Origin: Phycisphaeraceae bacterium
Lineage (GTDB): Bacteria > Planctomycetota > Phycisphaerae > Phycisphaerales > Phycisphaeraceae
NCBI GenBank assembly: GCA_028284155.1
Contig: JANQSF010000077.1
Location: forward strand, 42,222-106,221
Direction: 5' to 3'
DNA length: 64,000 bases
The translations under genes and the position numbers were made by a program. Shown here piece after piece: positions 10,630 to 20,800 of this stretch. Positions within the stretch are counted from its first letter, which is position 1. Each line of letters opens with the position of its first letter. The notes under the pieces are model-generated. The model ran no database searches and was not told the origin of the DNA. It saw only the letters and a program-made list of their open reading frames with translations.

Positions 10630-10710
10630 GCGCGGGTGCCCGTGAATAAGCGAAGCGTTTCACGGATTGGGACGCCAACTCCGTGAAACGCTTCGCTTAT
10701 TCACAGGCAC
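10619..10710. repeat. Large inverted repeat at the end of the TIR gene
   Basis: Arms 10635-10664 and 10681-10710 (30 bases, 29 complementary) surround a 16-base loop. A third partial copy, CCTGTGAATAAGCG, lies at 10619-10632 and supplies the TAA stop of the TIR gene (10627-10629). It may be a non-autonomous palindromic element such as a REP/BIME or a MITE remnant. No transposase is nearby. Confidence 0.8.
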
Positions 10711-10760
10711 CCAAGTCAATCAGGGCAGGGCTGTGGGAGGCTTCGAATGCGGCGCCTGTT

Positions 10761-10831
10761 TCGTGCCACGGCCGTGTCGGCCGTGCGGTGTATCAACGGC
10801 GTTCCGCACGGCCGACACGGCCGTGGCACGA
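10761..10831. repeat. Perfect 28-bp inverted repeat
   Basis: Arms 10761-10788 and 10804-10831 are exact reverse complements with a 15-base loop; the core is CACGGCCGTGTCGGCCGTG. It sits 50 bases after the previous palindrome with the same arm and loop dimensions but another sequence. It could terminate transcription or be a mobile palindromic element. The rest of the 10630-10947 gap holds only a TACAAT hexamer at 10896-10901 that might be a -10 box for the FemAB operon. Confidence 0.8.
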
Positions 10832-10947
10832 GAACGATCGCCGGTGTACACCAGCACGAGGTCAGGTCCGATGACCTGGCCGATGCGCGGCCTTCTACAA
10901 TGCGCGCTGCCGTTGGTCGATGACACATCCGTCCCCGCGGTTTCACT

Positions 10948-12042
10948 ATGCAGATCGAGACGCTCGACACGATCGATGACGAGGCGGCGCGGCGTATCCG
11001 CGCGTTCCTGTCTAGCGCGCCGGCCGGCAGCGGCGTGTGCGCCGAGCACGACCCGGGCTGGTTGCATGTGTTGCATGAGTCGATGGGGCATCGACCGATC
11101 GCGCTGACGGTCGCGGCCGATAACGCCTCGAAGGAATTGGTCGGCTACCTCCCGCTTGCGCTGGTGCGCAGCAGGCTGTTCGGGCGGTTCCTCGTCAGCC
11201 TGCCTTACCTGAACCGGGCGGGGATCGTCGCGCTCGACGACGCGGTGGCCGAGGCGTTGGTCGAACGGGCCGTTGAACTGGCGGACGAGCACGACGTGGA
11301 TTATCTGGAACTGCGTCACCAGACGGCCGTCGAGCATGCCGCGCTACCTGTGCGACGTGATGAAAAAGTCCGCATGGTGCTCGACCTGCCGGAGTCATCC
11401 GAGGCGGTGATGGGGATGCACAAGTCGAAGCTGCGCAGTCAGGTCAAGAAGGCGAACGAGCACGGCTTGTCGCTGAAGTGGGGTGGACGGGACCTGCTGG
11501 ACGATTTTTACGGCGTATTCGCCGTGAACATGCGTGATCTGGGCACGCCGGTCTATCCCAAGGCCCTTTTCGGGTCGATTCTGGATACATTCCCTGCCGA
11601 TGCGGACGGGTCGCCGGTCGCCCCGTTGGCAGAGTTGTGCGTCGTCTACCAGGGCGAACAGGCCATCGCAGGGGCGTTGCTGCTACACGACCCAGCCGGC
11701 GAGGGCGTCACGCAGGTGCCGTCGGCCAGCACGTTGCGGGATTTCAACCACACGAACGCCAATATGTGGATGTATCATTACCTCTTGGAGCGGGCTGCGG
11801 AGCGTGGGTCGAGAAAGTTCGACTACGGCCGATCCAGCGTCGATTCGGGCACGTATCGCTTCAAGAAGCAGTGGGGGTCGGCCGAGTATCCAACCGTCTG
11901 GCAGTACCACGTCCGCCGTGGCGATGTCAGCCGAATGCGGCCCGATAACGCGAAGAATCAGCGACGGATCGCGCTGTGGAAGCGGTTGCCCGTGTGGGTG
12001 ACGCGGCTCGTTGGGCCGAGGATCGTGAGAGGGATCCCGTAA
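10948..12042 (+). CDS. FemAB-like GNAT-fold protein of PEP-CTERM/exosortase systems
   Basis: A 364-residue cytoplasmic protein with the tandem acyltransferase fold of FemAB/peptidyl-tRNA-dependent ligases. Recognisable parts are the N-terminal domain ending in LPYLNRAGIVA, the VKKANEHGLSL helix, and the C-terminal NANMWMYHYLLERAAERG-(S)RKFDYGRSS block. The last matches the PEP-CTERM-associated FemAB subfamily (TIGR03019 in the literature). That subfamily is found in exopolysaccharide loci and is thought to modify lipid- or sugar-linked intermediates. Its stop codon directly abuts the GTG of the exosortase gene, so the two are co-translated. Function within the system is unproven; the family call is strong. 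Confidence 0.87.
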   Translation: MQIETLDTIDDEAARRIRAFLSSAPAGSGVCAEHDPGWLHVLHESMGHRPIALTVAADNASKELVGYLPLALVRSRLFGRFLVSLPYLNRAGIVALDDAVAEALVERAVELADEHDVDYLELRHQTAVEHAALPVRRDEKVRMVLDLPESSEAVMGMHKSKLRSQVKKANEHGLSLKWGGRDLLDDFYGVFAVNMRDLGTPVYPKALFGSILDTFPADADGSPVAPLAELCVVYQGEQAIAGALLLHDPAGEGVTQVPSASTLRDFNHTNANMWMYHYLLERAAERGSRKFDYGRSSVDSGTYRFKKQWGSAEYPTVWQYHVRRGDVSRMRPDNAKNQRRIALWKRLPVWVTRLVGPRIVRGIP

Positions 12043-13878
12043 GTGAGTGAAGCGAAGGCAACGATGAGCAACGCGGACGGTTCAGCCAAACCCGTTAAGG
12101 CGACGGGCGGCGACGCTGTCAAGCGCGCCGAGGAGCGCGTCCGTCAACTTGAAGCCAAGCCGGTCGGCAGCGACCTGGCGGGCATCCCGATGGCGCAGAA
12201 GCTGGCGTTCGTCGCGACGCTGGTCATCATGGGCTTCACGTGGTGGCATGCGCTGCACGAGATGTGGCACCGCTGGTTCCCCAACTGGCGGGTCGCCGAC
12301 CTGTCGCTGACCGCGCGTTTGACCGAGGGCAAGTCTTATTACACGCACGGGCCGATGGTGCCGTTGGCGTGCATGGTCATTGCGTACCTGATCTACCGCC
12401 GCGTGGGCCTGCCGTCGCAGCGCACGCGCGGCTCGACCATTGTGGGTGCGCTGGTGTTGGCCGGCGGGCTGCTGTTTCAGATCGTCGGCGCGCGGGCGGA
12501 CGTGACATTCGTCGCCGGTTTCGCGTGGGTCGCTGTGTGGGCGGGGCTGGTGATCCTCTGGGGCGGCTGGGCGATGGCGCGGGCGTATTGGTTGCCTGTC
12601 GTCTTCCTGTTGTTCATGGTCCCGCTGCCGATGAGTGCGATCGCGGACATCAGTTTCCAACTCAAGTCGATCGCCGGCCGGGCCGCCGTTTGGCTGACGG
12701 ACAACGTGTTCGGCGTCACGACATCGCTCAAAGGCAGCAACGTGACGATGGTGGCCATGGGGCCTGACGGCGAGATGATCACGCGGTCGTTGACCATTGA
12801 CGACGTGTGCAGCGGGTTGCGCAGCTTGATCTCGTTGATCTGTTTCGCGTCATTGTTCGCGCTGGTTTGCCGCGTCAAGGGCTGGTGGCGGATCATCATG
12901 CTGCTGCTGGCGCCGCCTGTCGCCGTGGTAACGAACATCATCCGCATCACGATGCTCAACCTGTCGTCCGTGCACATCTCCCCCGAGTCGGCGGCGCCGG
13001 GCGGGTGGGTGCATGACTTCGGCGGCCTGGCCGTGTTCGCTTTGGCGCTGGCGATCCTGTTCGGCGTCGAGGCGTTGATCATCAAGGTCGGCAAATGGCT
13101 CAATCGCGACTGGTCGGACCCTCGACTGATGGGCTATCTCGACCATCTGCCCAAGGTCGAAGGCCAGCGGCCGCGCGTGCTGCGGCCCGTGGTCATGACG
13201 GCGATGGTCGGTGTGGCGTGCCTGAGTACGTACTGGGCGGTGGAAGCGGAAGGGCAGCACATCAACGATATGGCCGCTCAGGCCGTCAGCCCGAAGGTCA
13301 CCATCATGGGCAAGGAGTACGACAGCGTCGTGCTCGAGACGGACGAACTAACCAAGCGCATCCTGCAGACCGACGACATCATGTCGCGCCGGTACATGGT
13401 CGACGGCAACGAGAAGGAGCCGGTCGACCTGACGATTGTGTTCAGCGCGAACAACCGCAAGGGCACGCACCCGCCGGAAGTATGCTTCAAGGGCAGTGGC
13501 GCGCGGATTGTCGATAAGCGTCTGAACGAGTTGACGTTCACGTCGCTGCGTGATGGCCAGGAACTGACCAAAACCATCGACCTGCGCGAGCTGTTTACCG
13601 AGCACGGTCGGCGAAAGTCGCTGCACCTCTACACGTACAAGTCGGGCGACTCCTATACGACTAGCTTTTTCCGCCAGCAGGCGACGATCTTTATCAACGG
13701 CTTCATCGCCCGCGACACGGCCGGCGCGTTGATCCGAATCGACGTGCCGATCAAGGGCGGCGACATCGAGTCGGCGCGGGCCAAGGCGATGGACGCGGCC
13801 AAGGTGTTCATGGCGCAGATCGACGAGAAGCTTGGGCGGATCGACCGCGCGGCGGAGACGACGGCGTCTGCGCCGTGA
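12043..13878 (+). CDS. Exosortase fused to an EpsI-type domain
   Basis: A 611-residue protein. About residues 45-370 form the polytopic exosortase/archaeosortase core. The three invariant catalytic-site residues are visible: Cys256 in DDVCSGLRSL, Arg301 in NIIRITMLN and His324 in HDFGG. From about 390 a single membrane segment leads into a soluble EpsI/DUF3485 domain with the HPPEVCFKGSGARI motif (Cys481). Exosortases cleave and transfer PEP-CTERM proteins at the inner membrane; XrtA/XrtD-type enzymes carry the same EpsI fusion. The GTG start directly follows the FemAB stop; an ATG at 12064 is an alternative. The plausible substrate in this window is the PEP-CTERM protein at 36752-38434. Confidence 0.93.
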   Translation: MSEAKATMSNADGSAKPVKATGGDAVKRAEERVRQLEAKPVGSDLAGIPMAQKLAFVATLVIMGFTWWHALHEMWHRWFPNWRVADLSLTARLTEGKSYYTHGPMVPLACMVIAYLIYRRVGLPSQRTRGSTIVGALVLAGGLLFQIVGARADVTFVAGFAWVAVWAGLVILWGGWAMARAYWLPVVFLLFMVPLPMSAIADISFQLKSIAGRAAVWLTDNVFGVTTSLKGSNVTMVAMGPDGEMITRSLTIDDVCSGLRSLISLICFASLFALVCRVKGWWRIIMLLLAPPVAVVTNIIRITMLNLSSVHISPESAAPGGWVHDFGGLAVFALALAILFGVEALIIKVGKWLNRDWSDPRLMGYLDHLPKVEGQRPRVLRPVVMTAMVGVACLSTYWAVEAEGQHINDMAAQAVSPKVTIMGKEYDSVVLETDELTKRILQTDDIMSRRYMVDGNEKEPVDLTIVFSANNRKGTHPPEVCFKGSGARIVDKRLNELTFTSLRDGQELTKTIDLRELFTEHGRRKSLHLYTYKSGDSYTTSFFRQQATIFINGFIARDTAGALIRIDVPIKGGDIESARAKAMDAAKVFMAQIDEKLGRIDRAAETTASAP

Positions 13879-13906
13879 ATGGTGCTCGGCGTAGTGTTGC
13901 GATCGG

Positions 13907-13922
13907 GCGGGGCAAGCCCCGC
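13907..13922 (+). terminator. Hairpin after the exosortase gene
   Basis: GCGGGGC-AA-GCCCCGC followed by AGCTAAA, 28 bases past the stop. It has no U-tract. Its layout (perfect stem, two-base loop, then GCTAA) parallels the GCCGC-TT-GCGGC-TTAG repeat further on. It may attenuate transcription into the TPR gene. Confidence 0.4.
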
Positions 13923-13942
13923 AGCTAAACGTTGGCTTGTTT

Positions 13943-13972
13943 CCCTGTCTCCTGTTCTCTGACTCCTGTTCC
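13943..13972 (+). repeat. Second TCTCCTG-type repeat before a start codon
   Basis: TCCCTG-TCTCCTG-TTCTCTG-ACTCCTG-TT lies 15-45 bases before the ATG at 13988. It is the same heptamer motif as at 8840-8877, again in place of a Shine-Dalgarno. Confidence 0.55.
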
Positions 13973-13987
13973 CCGGCCCCGCTCCCC

Positions 13988-16948
13988 ATGACCCGTACGC
14001 GACTGGTTGTCATCCTGGTGTTGCTGTCCGTGTCCGCCGCGGCGGTGAGCGGGTACATCTACGTGCGACAGCAGCGGCGGAAGGAGATGATTCCAAAGTT
14101 CGAGCAGCAGTTGACGCACACCGACCCGTCCGTGCGGTTGGCTGGGGCATCGGGCTTGCTTGAGTTTGAGCCGGCTCGGCCGGACGCGTTGCTGGTCTTT
14201 GCCGAGGCGTCGTTGGAACTGGCTGAGTACGACGAGGCCCGTGAGAAACTGATCTCGTTGCGCGACCTGGCTGAGGCGGGCGAGTCGATTGACTTGGCGA
14301 AGGTGACGCGGCTGCACGCCGACACCTGCTTGCTCCAGGCCGGCACGATCGTTGCGCAGAGTGACCCGACGGATGCGGACTCGATCGAGGACCGGGTCGA
14401 GCGGCTTGTGGGTGAGGCCGAGGAACAACGCGCCCGGCTTGCGACGTTGCCGGATCAGACGACCTCGAGCCTGTTGATCGACGTGGGCGTGGCTGACGTG
14501 CGGTCGGCGTTGCTGCGTCTTGAAGCACGCGAACTCGAAGGCAACATCATCAACAAGCGGTTGGCGGAGCAGGAAGATGAGGCGAAGCTAATCAGCATCA
14601 CGCTCGCCGACGTGCGCGGCAAGATTGCGGAACAGGACGGACTGCTGGTCGAGGCGGCGGACCAGGTGTTGTCAGCCGACCCGTCGAATCAGGTCGCGCG
14701 GCGTCGCCTGGTGGACATGCACCTGCGCTCGGGCCGACTCGACGAGGCGAGGAAGCAGGCCGAGGCGATGGCGTCGCAGGAGAAACTCGACCCGGTCACG
14801 GCCGGCCGAATCGCGAACCTGCTTCTCGACTTGGACTTTTCGTTCGGCGAAGCGGTGACGGTTGAAGACCTGCGCATCGCGCGCAAGTTGATCGAACACC
14901 CGACCGTGCGTGACGCCAAGCACCCGAGCCTCGAACTCGCCAGGCTTTTCCTGCTGCATCACGAGGCTGAGCCGAGCGAAGTCATCGACGTGGCTTATAA
15001 GCTGTTCAGTCGGCCGGCCTTTGCGCGTCACCCGCGTGTAGTGCAGATTTACACGATGGCATTGATCGCCGCCGGCGACGCTCGCGCTGCGATCGACACC
15101 ATTCGGCCGTATAACGAGCAAGCGATGCCGTCGTACGAGGCGCTGAGCCAATACGTACTCGGTGCTGCTTATATCGCCGCGGACAACCGGGCCCTGGGTG
15201 ATCAGGCGTTGCGTGAAAGCGTTCGGCTGAAACCAGACAGCCTGCCGCCGCGCGTCATGTTGGCCGAGTCGCTCGTCGATCAGGGGCGGCTTGGCGCGGC
15301 CGAGCCGGACATCCGCGCTGCGGCGCAGATCAACCCCGATCACCCCAAGGTCATCGCCTTGTATGCTCGGCTTGCTGTTGAGTCTGATGACCGTCGTCCG
15401 CTATATGAACGTGTCGAGTCGGCGTTGAATGATCCGTCATTTGAGTTGACGCCACATCACGCCGTGTTGGCGGTGTCGATGGCGATGGACGAGGTCGAGC
15501 GCGGCAAGCGGTCGGTTTCGCTGCTGCTCAAGGACAGCCCGAATGACGCGCTGGGGTTGATCGGCAGAGCGTGGGGTCAGGCGACGCCGCAGCAACGCGC
15601 CGCCGTGGCACGCATCGTCACGCGCAGCGTTTGGCTCGCCCTGCAACGCGACCCGATGAGCGAGCCACGCTGGCCGACCTACACCCGGCTGTCGGCCCAG
15701 GCGATGCAGCCCCCGCAACCGAGCGACTCGGGCCCGACGCCCGAAGACGCCATCGCGACGATCGAACAGCTTCGTCGCAACTATTTCGTCCCGCGTATCG
15801 AGCAGGTCGCGCTTGATCTGGCGACACTGGCGTTGGAACGGTGGCCGGCGCAAGCCGCGCTGGTGGCCGACGCGGCCGTGTTGCAACTTTGGCTTGGTGA
15901 TGACGACGCGGCGCGGCGCAACCTCAAGACCCTGACGGCGGAACAGCGAGAGGCGGAAGGCGTCGCACCTGTCCATGCCTGGCTCGCCGGCGAGGACGTC
16001 GATGTGACGGGCGAGGGGGCCGAGGGCAAGCCGGTTGGCCTGCCGCCGCGGCTTCAGTGGCTTGCGCTGGCGACGGCGTTGCGCGGCGACAGCTATCTGG
16101 CCACGCACGGCGCGGTGCACGCGATCCTGACCGACCACCCCTGGGCCGACCTGGCGGTGATCGAGGCGATGCGCAAGGCGATCGAACGGGGCGACCACGA
16201 TCGCGCCCTGGCTTGGACGACGGTCGCCCACGGCGTGAACCCTCGATTGGGGGCGTTGCTCCGCGTGCGGTATCTCCTGTCAGTAGGTCGGCTGGAAGAC
16301 GCGGCCGACGAAGGCGAGCAACTGATCACCGACCTGGACCCGAACGCGGTCGTGCGTTGGCAGGCGGCCGAGGTCCGTGCCCGGACGCACCTGGCGATGG
16401 GTCGGCCGGGCGCCGCCATCGCGGATTTCACCAACGCCGCCCTGGTCGCGCCTTATCACAACATGGGCCTCATGCGGGCCGCGGTCGATGTCGCGGTCGC
16501 GGGTGACCGCCTGCAATCAGCCAGAGACACCCTGGCCCGCCTGCTGGGCGACGAACGCACGCCCCCCTATTGGCGGGACCTGCTGCTGGCCCGTTACGCG
16601 GAGATTCGGCCGAACGACGAATTCGGGAACCAGGTCGAACGTTTGCTCGTATTCAGGTCCGGTGACCCGTTGCTGCGGTGGTACCGCGCACGGGCCCACG
16701 AGGCGGTCGGCGGCGACGAAGCCCTGGACCGGGCCGAGCAGACGTATCAGGGCCTTCTCGATGACGCCCCCAAGTCACCGCGCGTGTTGCTCGCGGCGGC
16801 GGATCTGGCCATTCGGCGTCAGAAACTCGACGTGGCGCGTGGGCTTCTGAATCGGTTGGCGGCGTTGGGTGGGCTCAGTGAACAGGCCGCGGCGGAGCGG
16901 CTGAAGCGGATCGCGCCGGAAACGAAAGGCGTGGGAGTCGGACAGTGA
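13988..16948 (+). CDS. Membrane-anchored TPR protein of the exosortase operon
   Basis: A 986-residue protein starting MTRTRLVVILVLLSVSAAAV, an uncleaved N-terminal anchor or signal, so the rest lies outside the cytoplasm. An in-frame TTG at 13937 is less likely because it would precede the anchor with 17 odd residues. The remainder is all-helical with TPR-like units, for example LAEYDEAREKLISLRDLAEAG, GDARAAIDTIRPYNEQ and DQALRESVRLKPDSLPPRV. It stops inside the GTG of the protease gene (4-base overlap), so translation is coupled. Its position between the exosortase and the PrsT-like lipoproteins suggests a scaffold for secreted polymer or protein, an inference from context. Confidence 0.8.
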   Translation: MTRTRLVVILVLLSVSAAAVSGYIYVRQQRRKEMIPKFEQQLTHTDPSVRLAGASGLLEFEPARPDALLVFAEASLELAEYDEAREKLISLRDLAEAGESIDLAKVTRLHADTCLLQAGTIVAQSDPTDADSIEDRVERLVGEAEEQRARLATLPDQTTSSLLIDVGVADVRSALLRLEARELEGNIINKRLAEQEDEAKLISITLADVRGKIAEQDGLLVEAADQVLSADPSNQVARRRLVDMHLRSGRLDEARKQAEAMASQEKLDPVTAGRIANLLLDLDFSFGEAVTVEDLRIARKLIEHPTVRDAKHPSLELARLFLLHHEAEPSEVIDVAYKLFSRPAFARHPRVVQIYTMALIAAGDARAAIDTIRPYNEQAMPSYEALSQYVLGAAYIAADNRALGDQALRESVRLKPDSLPPRVMLAESLVDQGRLGAAEPDIRAAAQINPDHPKVIALYARLAVESDDRRPLYERVESALNDPSFELTPHHAVLAVSMAMDEVERGKRSVSLLLKDSPNDALGLIGRAWGQATPQQRAAVARIVTRSVWLALQRDPMSEPRWPTYTRLSAQAMQPPQPSDSGPTPEDAIATIEQLRRNYFVPRIEQVALDLATLALERWPAQAALVADAAVLQLWLGDDDAARRNLKTLTAEQREAEGVAPVHAWLAGEDVDVTGEGAEGKPVGLPPRLQWLALATALRGDSYLATHGAVHAILTDHPWADLAVIEAMRKAIERGDHDRALAWTTVAHGVNPRLGALLRVRYLLSVGRLEDAADEGEQLITDLDPNAVVRWQAAEVRARTHLAMGRPGAAIADFTNAALVAPYHNMGLMRAAVDVAVAGDRLQSARDTLARLLGDERTPPYWRDLLLARYAEIRPNDEFGNQVERLLVFRSGDPLLRWYRARAHEAVGGDEALDRAEQTYQGLLDDAPKSPRVLLAAADLAIRRQKLDVARGLLNRLAALGGLSEQAAAERLKRIAPETKGVGVGQ

Positions 16949-17808
16949 CAAGCAACGGAGCCTTGAGGTGGTCGGTGTGGTTCGCGGCGTTAGCTGTCGC
17001 GCCGCTCTGCCATGCGCAAGAGGCTCAACCGAAGGCCGCGCCGCTCATGCCGGAAGAGCGGTTCGTGCATATTGCCGCGATCGTGCGCCCCAGCATCGTC
17101 GCCATCGCCAGCTACCACAACAAAGACACGCCAACCATCATCTACTACGGCACGGGCTTCGTGATCGGCGACGGCCGAACGGTGATCACCAACCAGCACG
17201 TCGTTGAACCGATCCGTAAGCGCGACCGGTTGGGACAACTGCGCGTCATCTTCGCCGACGACAACCGGCCGGCCGGCTGGTCAGCCCGGCTCGTCGCCGA
17301 AGACCGTGTGCACGACCTGGCGGTCCTGAGGTTCGAGGGCCCACCGGCCCCGGCTCTGGACCTGGCTCCGATGGCGGCGGCCGAAGCGCCGCAGGGGCGG
17401 AGCATCGGCATCATGGGTTATCCGCTCGGACTGGTTCTCGGGCGTGCGCCTTCGGTGCATCGCGGCGTGATCGCCGCGTCGGTCCGGGCGGTGCAGCCGC
17501 TGCCCAAGGGCGCGAAGCTCACCCCCGAACTTGCCCGCGCGATCCGCGAAAAGTTCCGTCTGTATCAGTTAGACATTGTGGCGTTACCCGGAAACAGCGG
17601 CAGTCCGCTGTTCGACGCTCGCACGGGCGTCGTTTTGGGGGTAGTTAACAAGGTGTATGGGTCCCGGACACGCGAGCACCTGATCGCGCACCCGACCGGG
17701 ATCACCTACGCCGTTCCCGTGAAATGGGTCCACGAACTTGTGAAGCAGGCGTCTTCGACCGACGCTAGAGCAAGAGACGACAGAACTCGACTGCAGAATG
17801 TCCGATAA
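16945..17808 (+). CDS. Secreted trypsin-like (S1C/HtrA-type) serine protease without PDZ
   Basis: A 287-residue protein with a Sec signal (about 1-24, ...APLCHA) and a chymotrypsin-fold domain. The catalytic triad is readable: His in TNQHVV, Asp in HDLAVL and Ser in GNSGSPLF. After the protease domain there is almost nothing left, so the PDZ domains of DegP/HtrA are absent. It starts with GTG overlapping the preceding TGA and is followed after 11 bases by a lipoprotein gene whose AAGGAG overlaps the protease stop codon. It is therefore firmly inside the exosortase/TPR operon. It may process PEP-CTERM or TPR partners outside the inner membrane; this is inference. Confidence 0.88.
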   Translation: MTSNGALRWSVWFAALAVAPLCHAQEAQPKAAPLMPEERFVHIAAIVRPSIVAIASYHNKDTPTIIYYGTGFVIGDGRTVITNQHVVEPIRKRDRLGQLRVIFADDNRPAGWSARLVAEDRVHDLAVLRFEGPPAPALDLAPMAAAEAPQGRSIGIMGYPLGLVLGRAPSVHRGVIAASVRAVQPLPKGAKLTPELARAIREKFRLYQLDIVALPGNSGSPLFDARTGVVLGVVNKVYGSRTREHLIAHPTGITYAVPVKWVHELVKQASSTDARARDDRTRLQNVR

Positions 17809-17819
17809 GGAGACTGACC

Positions 17820-20800
17820 ATGCCCAATCGGGTGGCGCTCGCGGCGCTGACACTGTTGACCTTGAGCCTGTTGCTGACCGGCTGCGGCGATAAGCCGGAT
17901 GAGAAGTTGGCCAAGGCCAAGTACGCCCTGAAAGAGAACCAGCCCGACTTGGCGAAGCAACTCGCCTTCGAGGTCATCGACAGCACCGATGACCTGGAGT
18001 TGCAGGCCGAGGGCCGGCAGGTCCTTTCGTACGCGCAGATGCAGTTGGGCAACCTGCTCGCCGCCAAGACCACGATCGACGAGTTGATCCGTGATCAGCC
18101 CGACTCGGTCAAGGGTCGTGAGGCGCAACAGCTTTGGGTGTTGCTCCGCCTCAAGACGCTGCGCACGCAGACCGACTTCGCGACAAACGAAAAGCTTCAA
18201 ACCGAGTTTGTCGAAGCCGTCGCGATCGGCGACGAGGTGGCCAACTGGCATGAACGGACGTCCGAGGACCGCGCCGTGGCCGAGTTCGTCCGCGGCCGTG
18301 TCGATGAAGAGCAGGCCCACCGCGAGGGGGCGATGCTCCGCGGCTACTACGCCAGCATTGAAAGCGCCGACAAGTCCGCGCTCGACCTGACCGTCGACGA
18401 CACAGGCGAAGAGCCCAAAGCGCCGCAGGAACAGGCGGACGATCCCGAGGTCGCCGCCTATCGATCTCGGATCGACGGTTACATCGCCGACGCCCGCGAT
18501 CACTTCCGCAACGTCATCGACATCGACCCGGACCACATCGAAGCGACGAAGAAGTACGTCGAGTTCGCCGCGCGCGACAAGCAGTGGGCGCAGATCAAGG
18601 AGATCGCCGAGAAGCTTGCCAAGCGAGACACCATCAAGGCGGGCGTCGCCGAACGCGTCGTCATGATGATGTTCCAGATGCCGGCCAAAGACTACCCGTT
18701 GGCCGAGCGGATGGTCCTGGCGAAGAAGTTGCAGGACAAGGTTGACGAAAAAGGCCAGCGCAGCAAGGACTGGCGCCTGTCGCAGACGCGCATCCTCCTA
18801 GCCGAGAAGAAGCCGCAGGAAGCCCGCAGGGTGATCAAGGAACTGCTCACCAAACGATCCAATGACATCGAAGGCCAATACCTTTTGGCCCAGACGTTTT
18901 ATGAAGAGAAGAAGTACGACAAGGCCAAGCAGGTGCTCGACAAGCTTGGCGCGAACAAGAAGGCCGGCGGGTCGATCCAGATCCTCCTGCTCCGTGCCGT
19001 CACACTCGAGCAACTCGGTGAAGACTCGCTCGCCAAAGAAGCGTACCGCAGTGTGCTGCGTCTCGACCGGCGCAACCCGTCGGCCCTCAAAGGCATGGCG
19101 CGCATCACCGTCACAACCAACCCCGGCCCCGACTCGATTCAGAAGCAGATCGACGACCTCTACGAGTCGAACCCGATCGACCCGCGCAATATCCTCACCA
19201 AGATGCGCTACGAGCAGTCGCAGAACGACAAGGACGAGGTGCGCAAGCTCTTGAAGGACGTCGAAAGGATCCGCGCCCCGACCGAGGCGCACATCGAGAT
19301 CCTGGTCGCCGGCTACAACTACCTTGAAGCGTACGACAAGGCTGAGTCGTTTGCGCGTCAGCTCATCCAGAAGCGCCGTCTGCACAAGAGCGGCTACCTC
19401 ATGTTGGCTGAGGTGCAACTGCGACAGGACGACGAAGACTCCGCGTTGCAGACCATCGCCGACATTCAGGAACGATTCCCCGACGCCGGTTCCCGTGACC
19501 TGTTGCTGGGCCAGCTCTACCTGCGAACGCAGCGATTCGACGACGCGCTGGTCATGCTGAACAAAGAGCTGGAAGCCAAGCCCGATGACCTGAACACGCG
19601 CATGCTCGTCGCCCGCACGTATGCGGCGATGGCGCGCACGCAGTCGGCTTTGGAGCACCTGGACCGGGTCATTGACCTGGCGCCGAACCACATTGGCGCG
19701 CATTCGTTGGCCGCCCGAATCTATCAATTCACAGGCCAGCAGGACCAGGTCCGCAAGCACCTGCTTTCCGTGCCGGAGGACGCGATCAGCGAGGCGGCGC
19801 ACCCCGCGCTCTACATGCAGCGCAAGATCATTGGCGACGACGTGAAAGAAGCGGCCAAGGCCGGCCAGCGCGCCATCGCATCGGGTAACACTGATCCGTT
19901 GCTGCGCATGATGCTCGCCAACGTCTATCTCAAGCTCAATCAGCCCGACCAGGCAGAGGAACACCTCAAGGCGCTGGTCGAACGCCAGAGCAACAACGCC
20001 CAGGCGTATCAGCTATTGGCACGCTTCTTCCTTCAGCAGAACAGCGAACGTGACGGCATCGCCTACTTCAAGGAGATTCAGCGCAACAACGAGACGCTCT
20101 CGCGCTTGGCGCAGGCCATGCTCCACAGCGGCCTGAAAGAGTACGACGACGCCCGCGAGGCGCTTGACCGGATCTATGAGCCACTCGTGGCCGACAAGGA
20201 CAACCTGGCCCTGGGCGTGGCGGACGCGCTGGCGAAGATCTATCTCGCCGAGGCTGCCAACTACGAGGCCGAGGACAACACGCAGTTGGCCGACCGGATG
20301 CGGCAAATGGCCAAGGACGTCTATCAGCCGTTAGTCGAAGCGAACCACTACACCCACGAGGCGAAGTTCCGCCGGATCGATATCGACAAATCCAAGGACC
20401 AGCCGGAAGTCCGTCTCAAGAAGTTGCGTGACCTGGCCGCAACGCTCAAGCCGGAAGACGAAGCGCTTCGCCGGCAGGCGATGCTCGCCATGGTCGCGAT
20501 GGACAAACACGACGACGCGATGGCGTTGCTCGACCAATGGATCGATGAACGGCCGAACGACATCACCGCCCGTCGGTGGAAGGGTGAGTTGTTAATCGAG
20601 AAGGGCCGGGCCGCCGACGCCGTACCTGTCTTTGAGGACGCCGTCCGCGCCAAGCCCAAGAGCAAGCAGATGCGGCAACGCCTGGCGTTGGCCTACATCG
20701 CCAGCTTCCAGTATCCCGCGGCTGAGGACGTGTACCTCGAGATGCGCACGCTCGATCCGTCGGCTCAGATCGAGGCACTCTCAGAGCTGGGTCGCATGTA

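Noticed and set aside
10619..10710. Insertion sequence end at the truncated TIR gene
   Set aside because: No transposase and no target-site duplication could be seen; kept only as a palindromic repeat.
10761..10831. CRISPR-like repeat pair
   Set aside because: The two units are inverted, not direct, and there is no spacer series.
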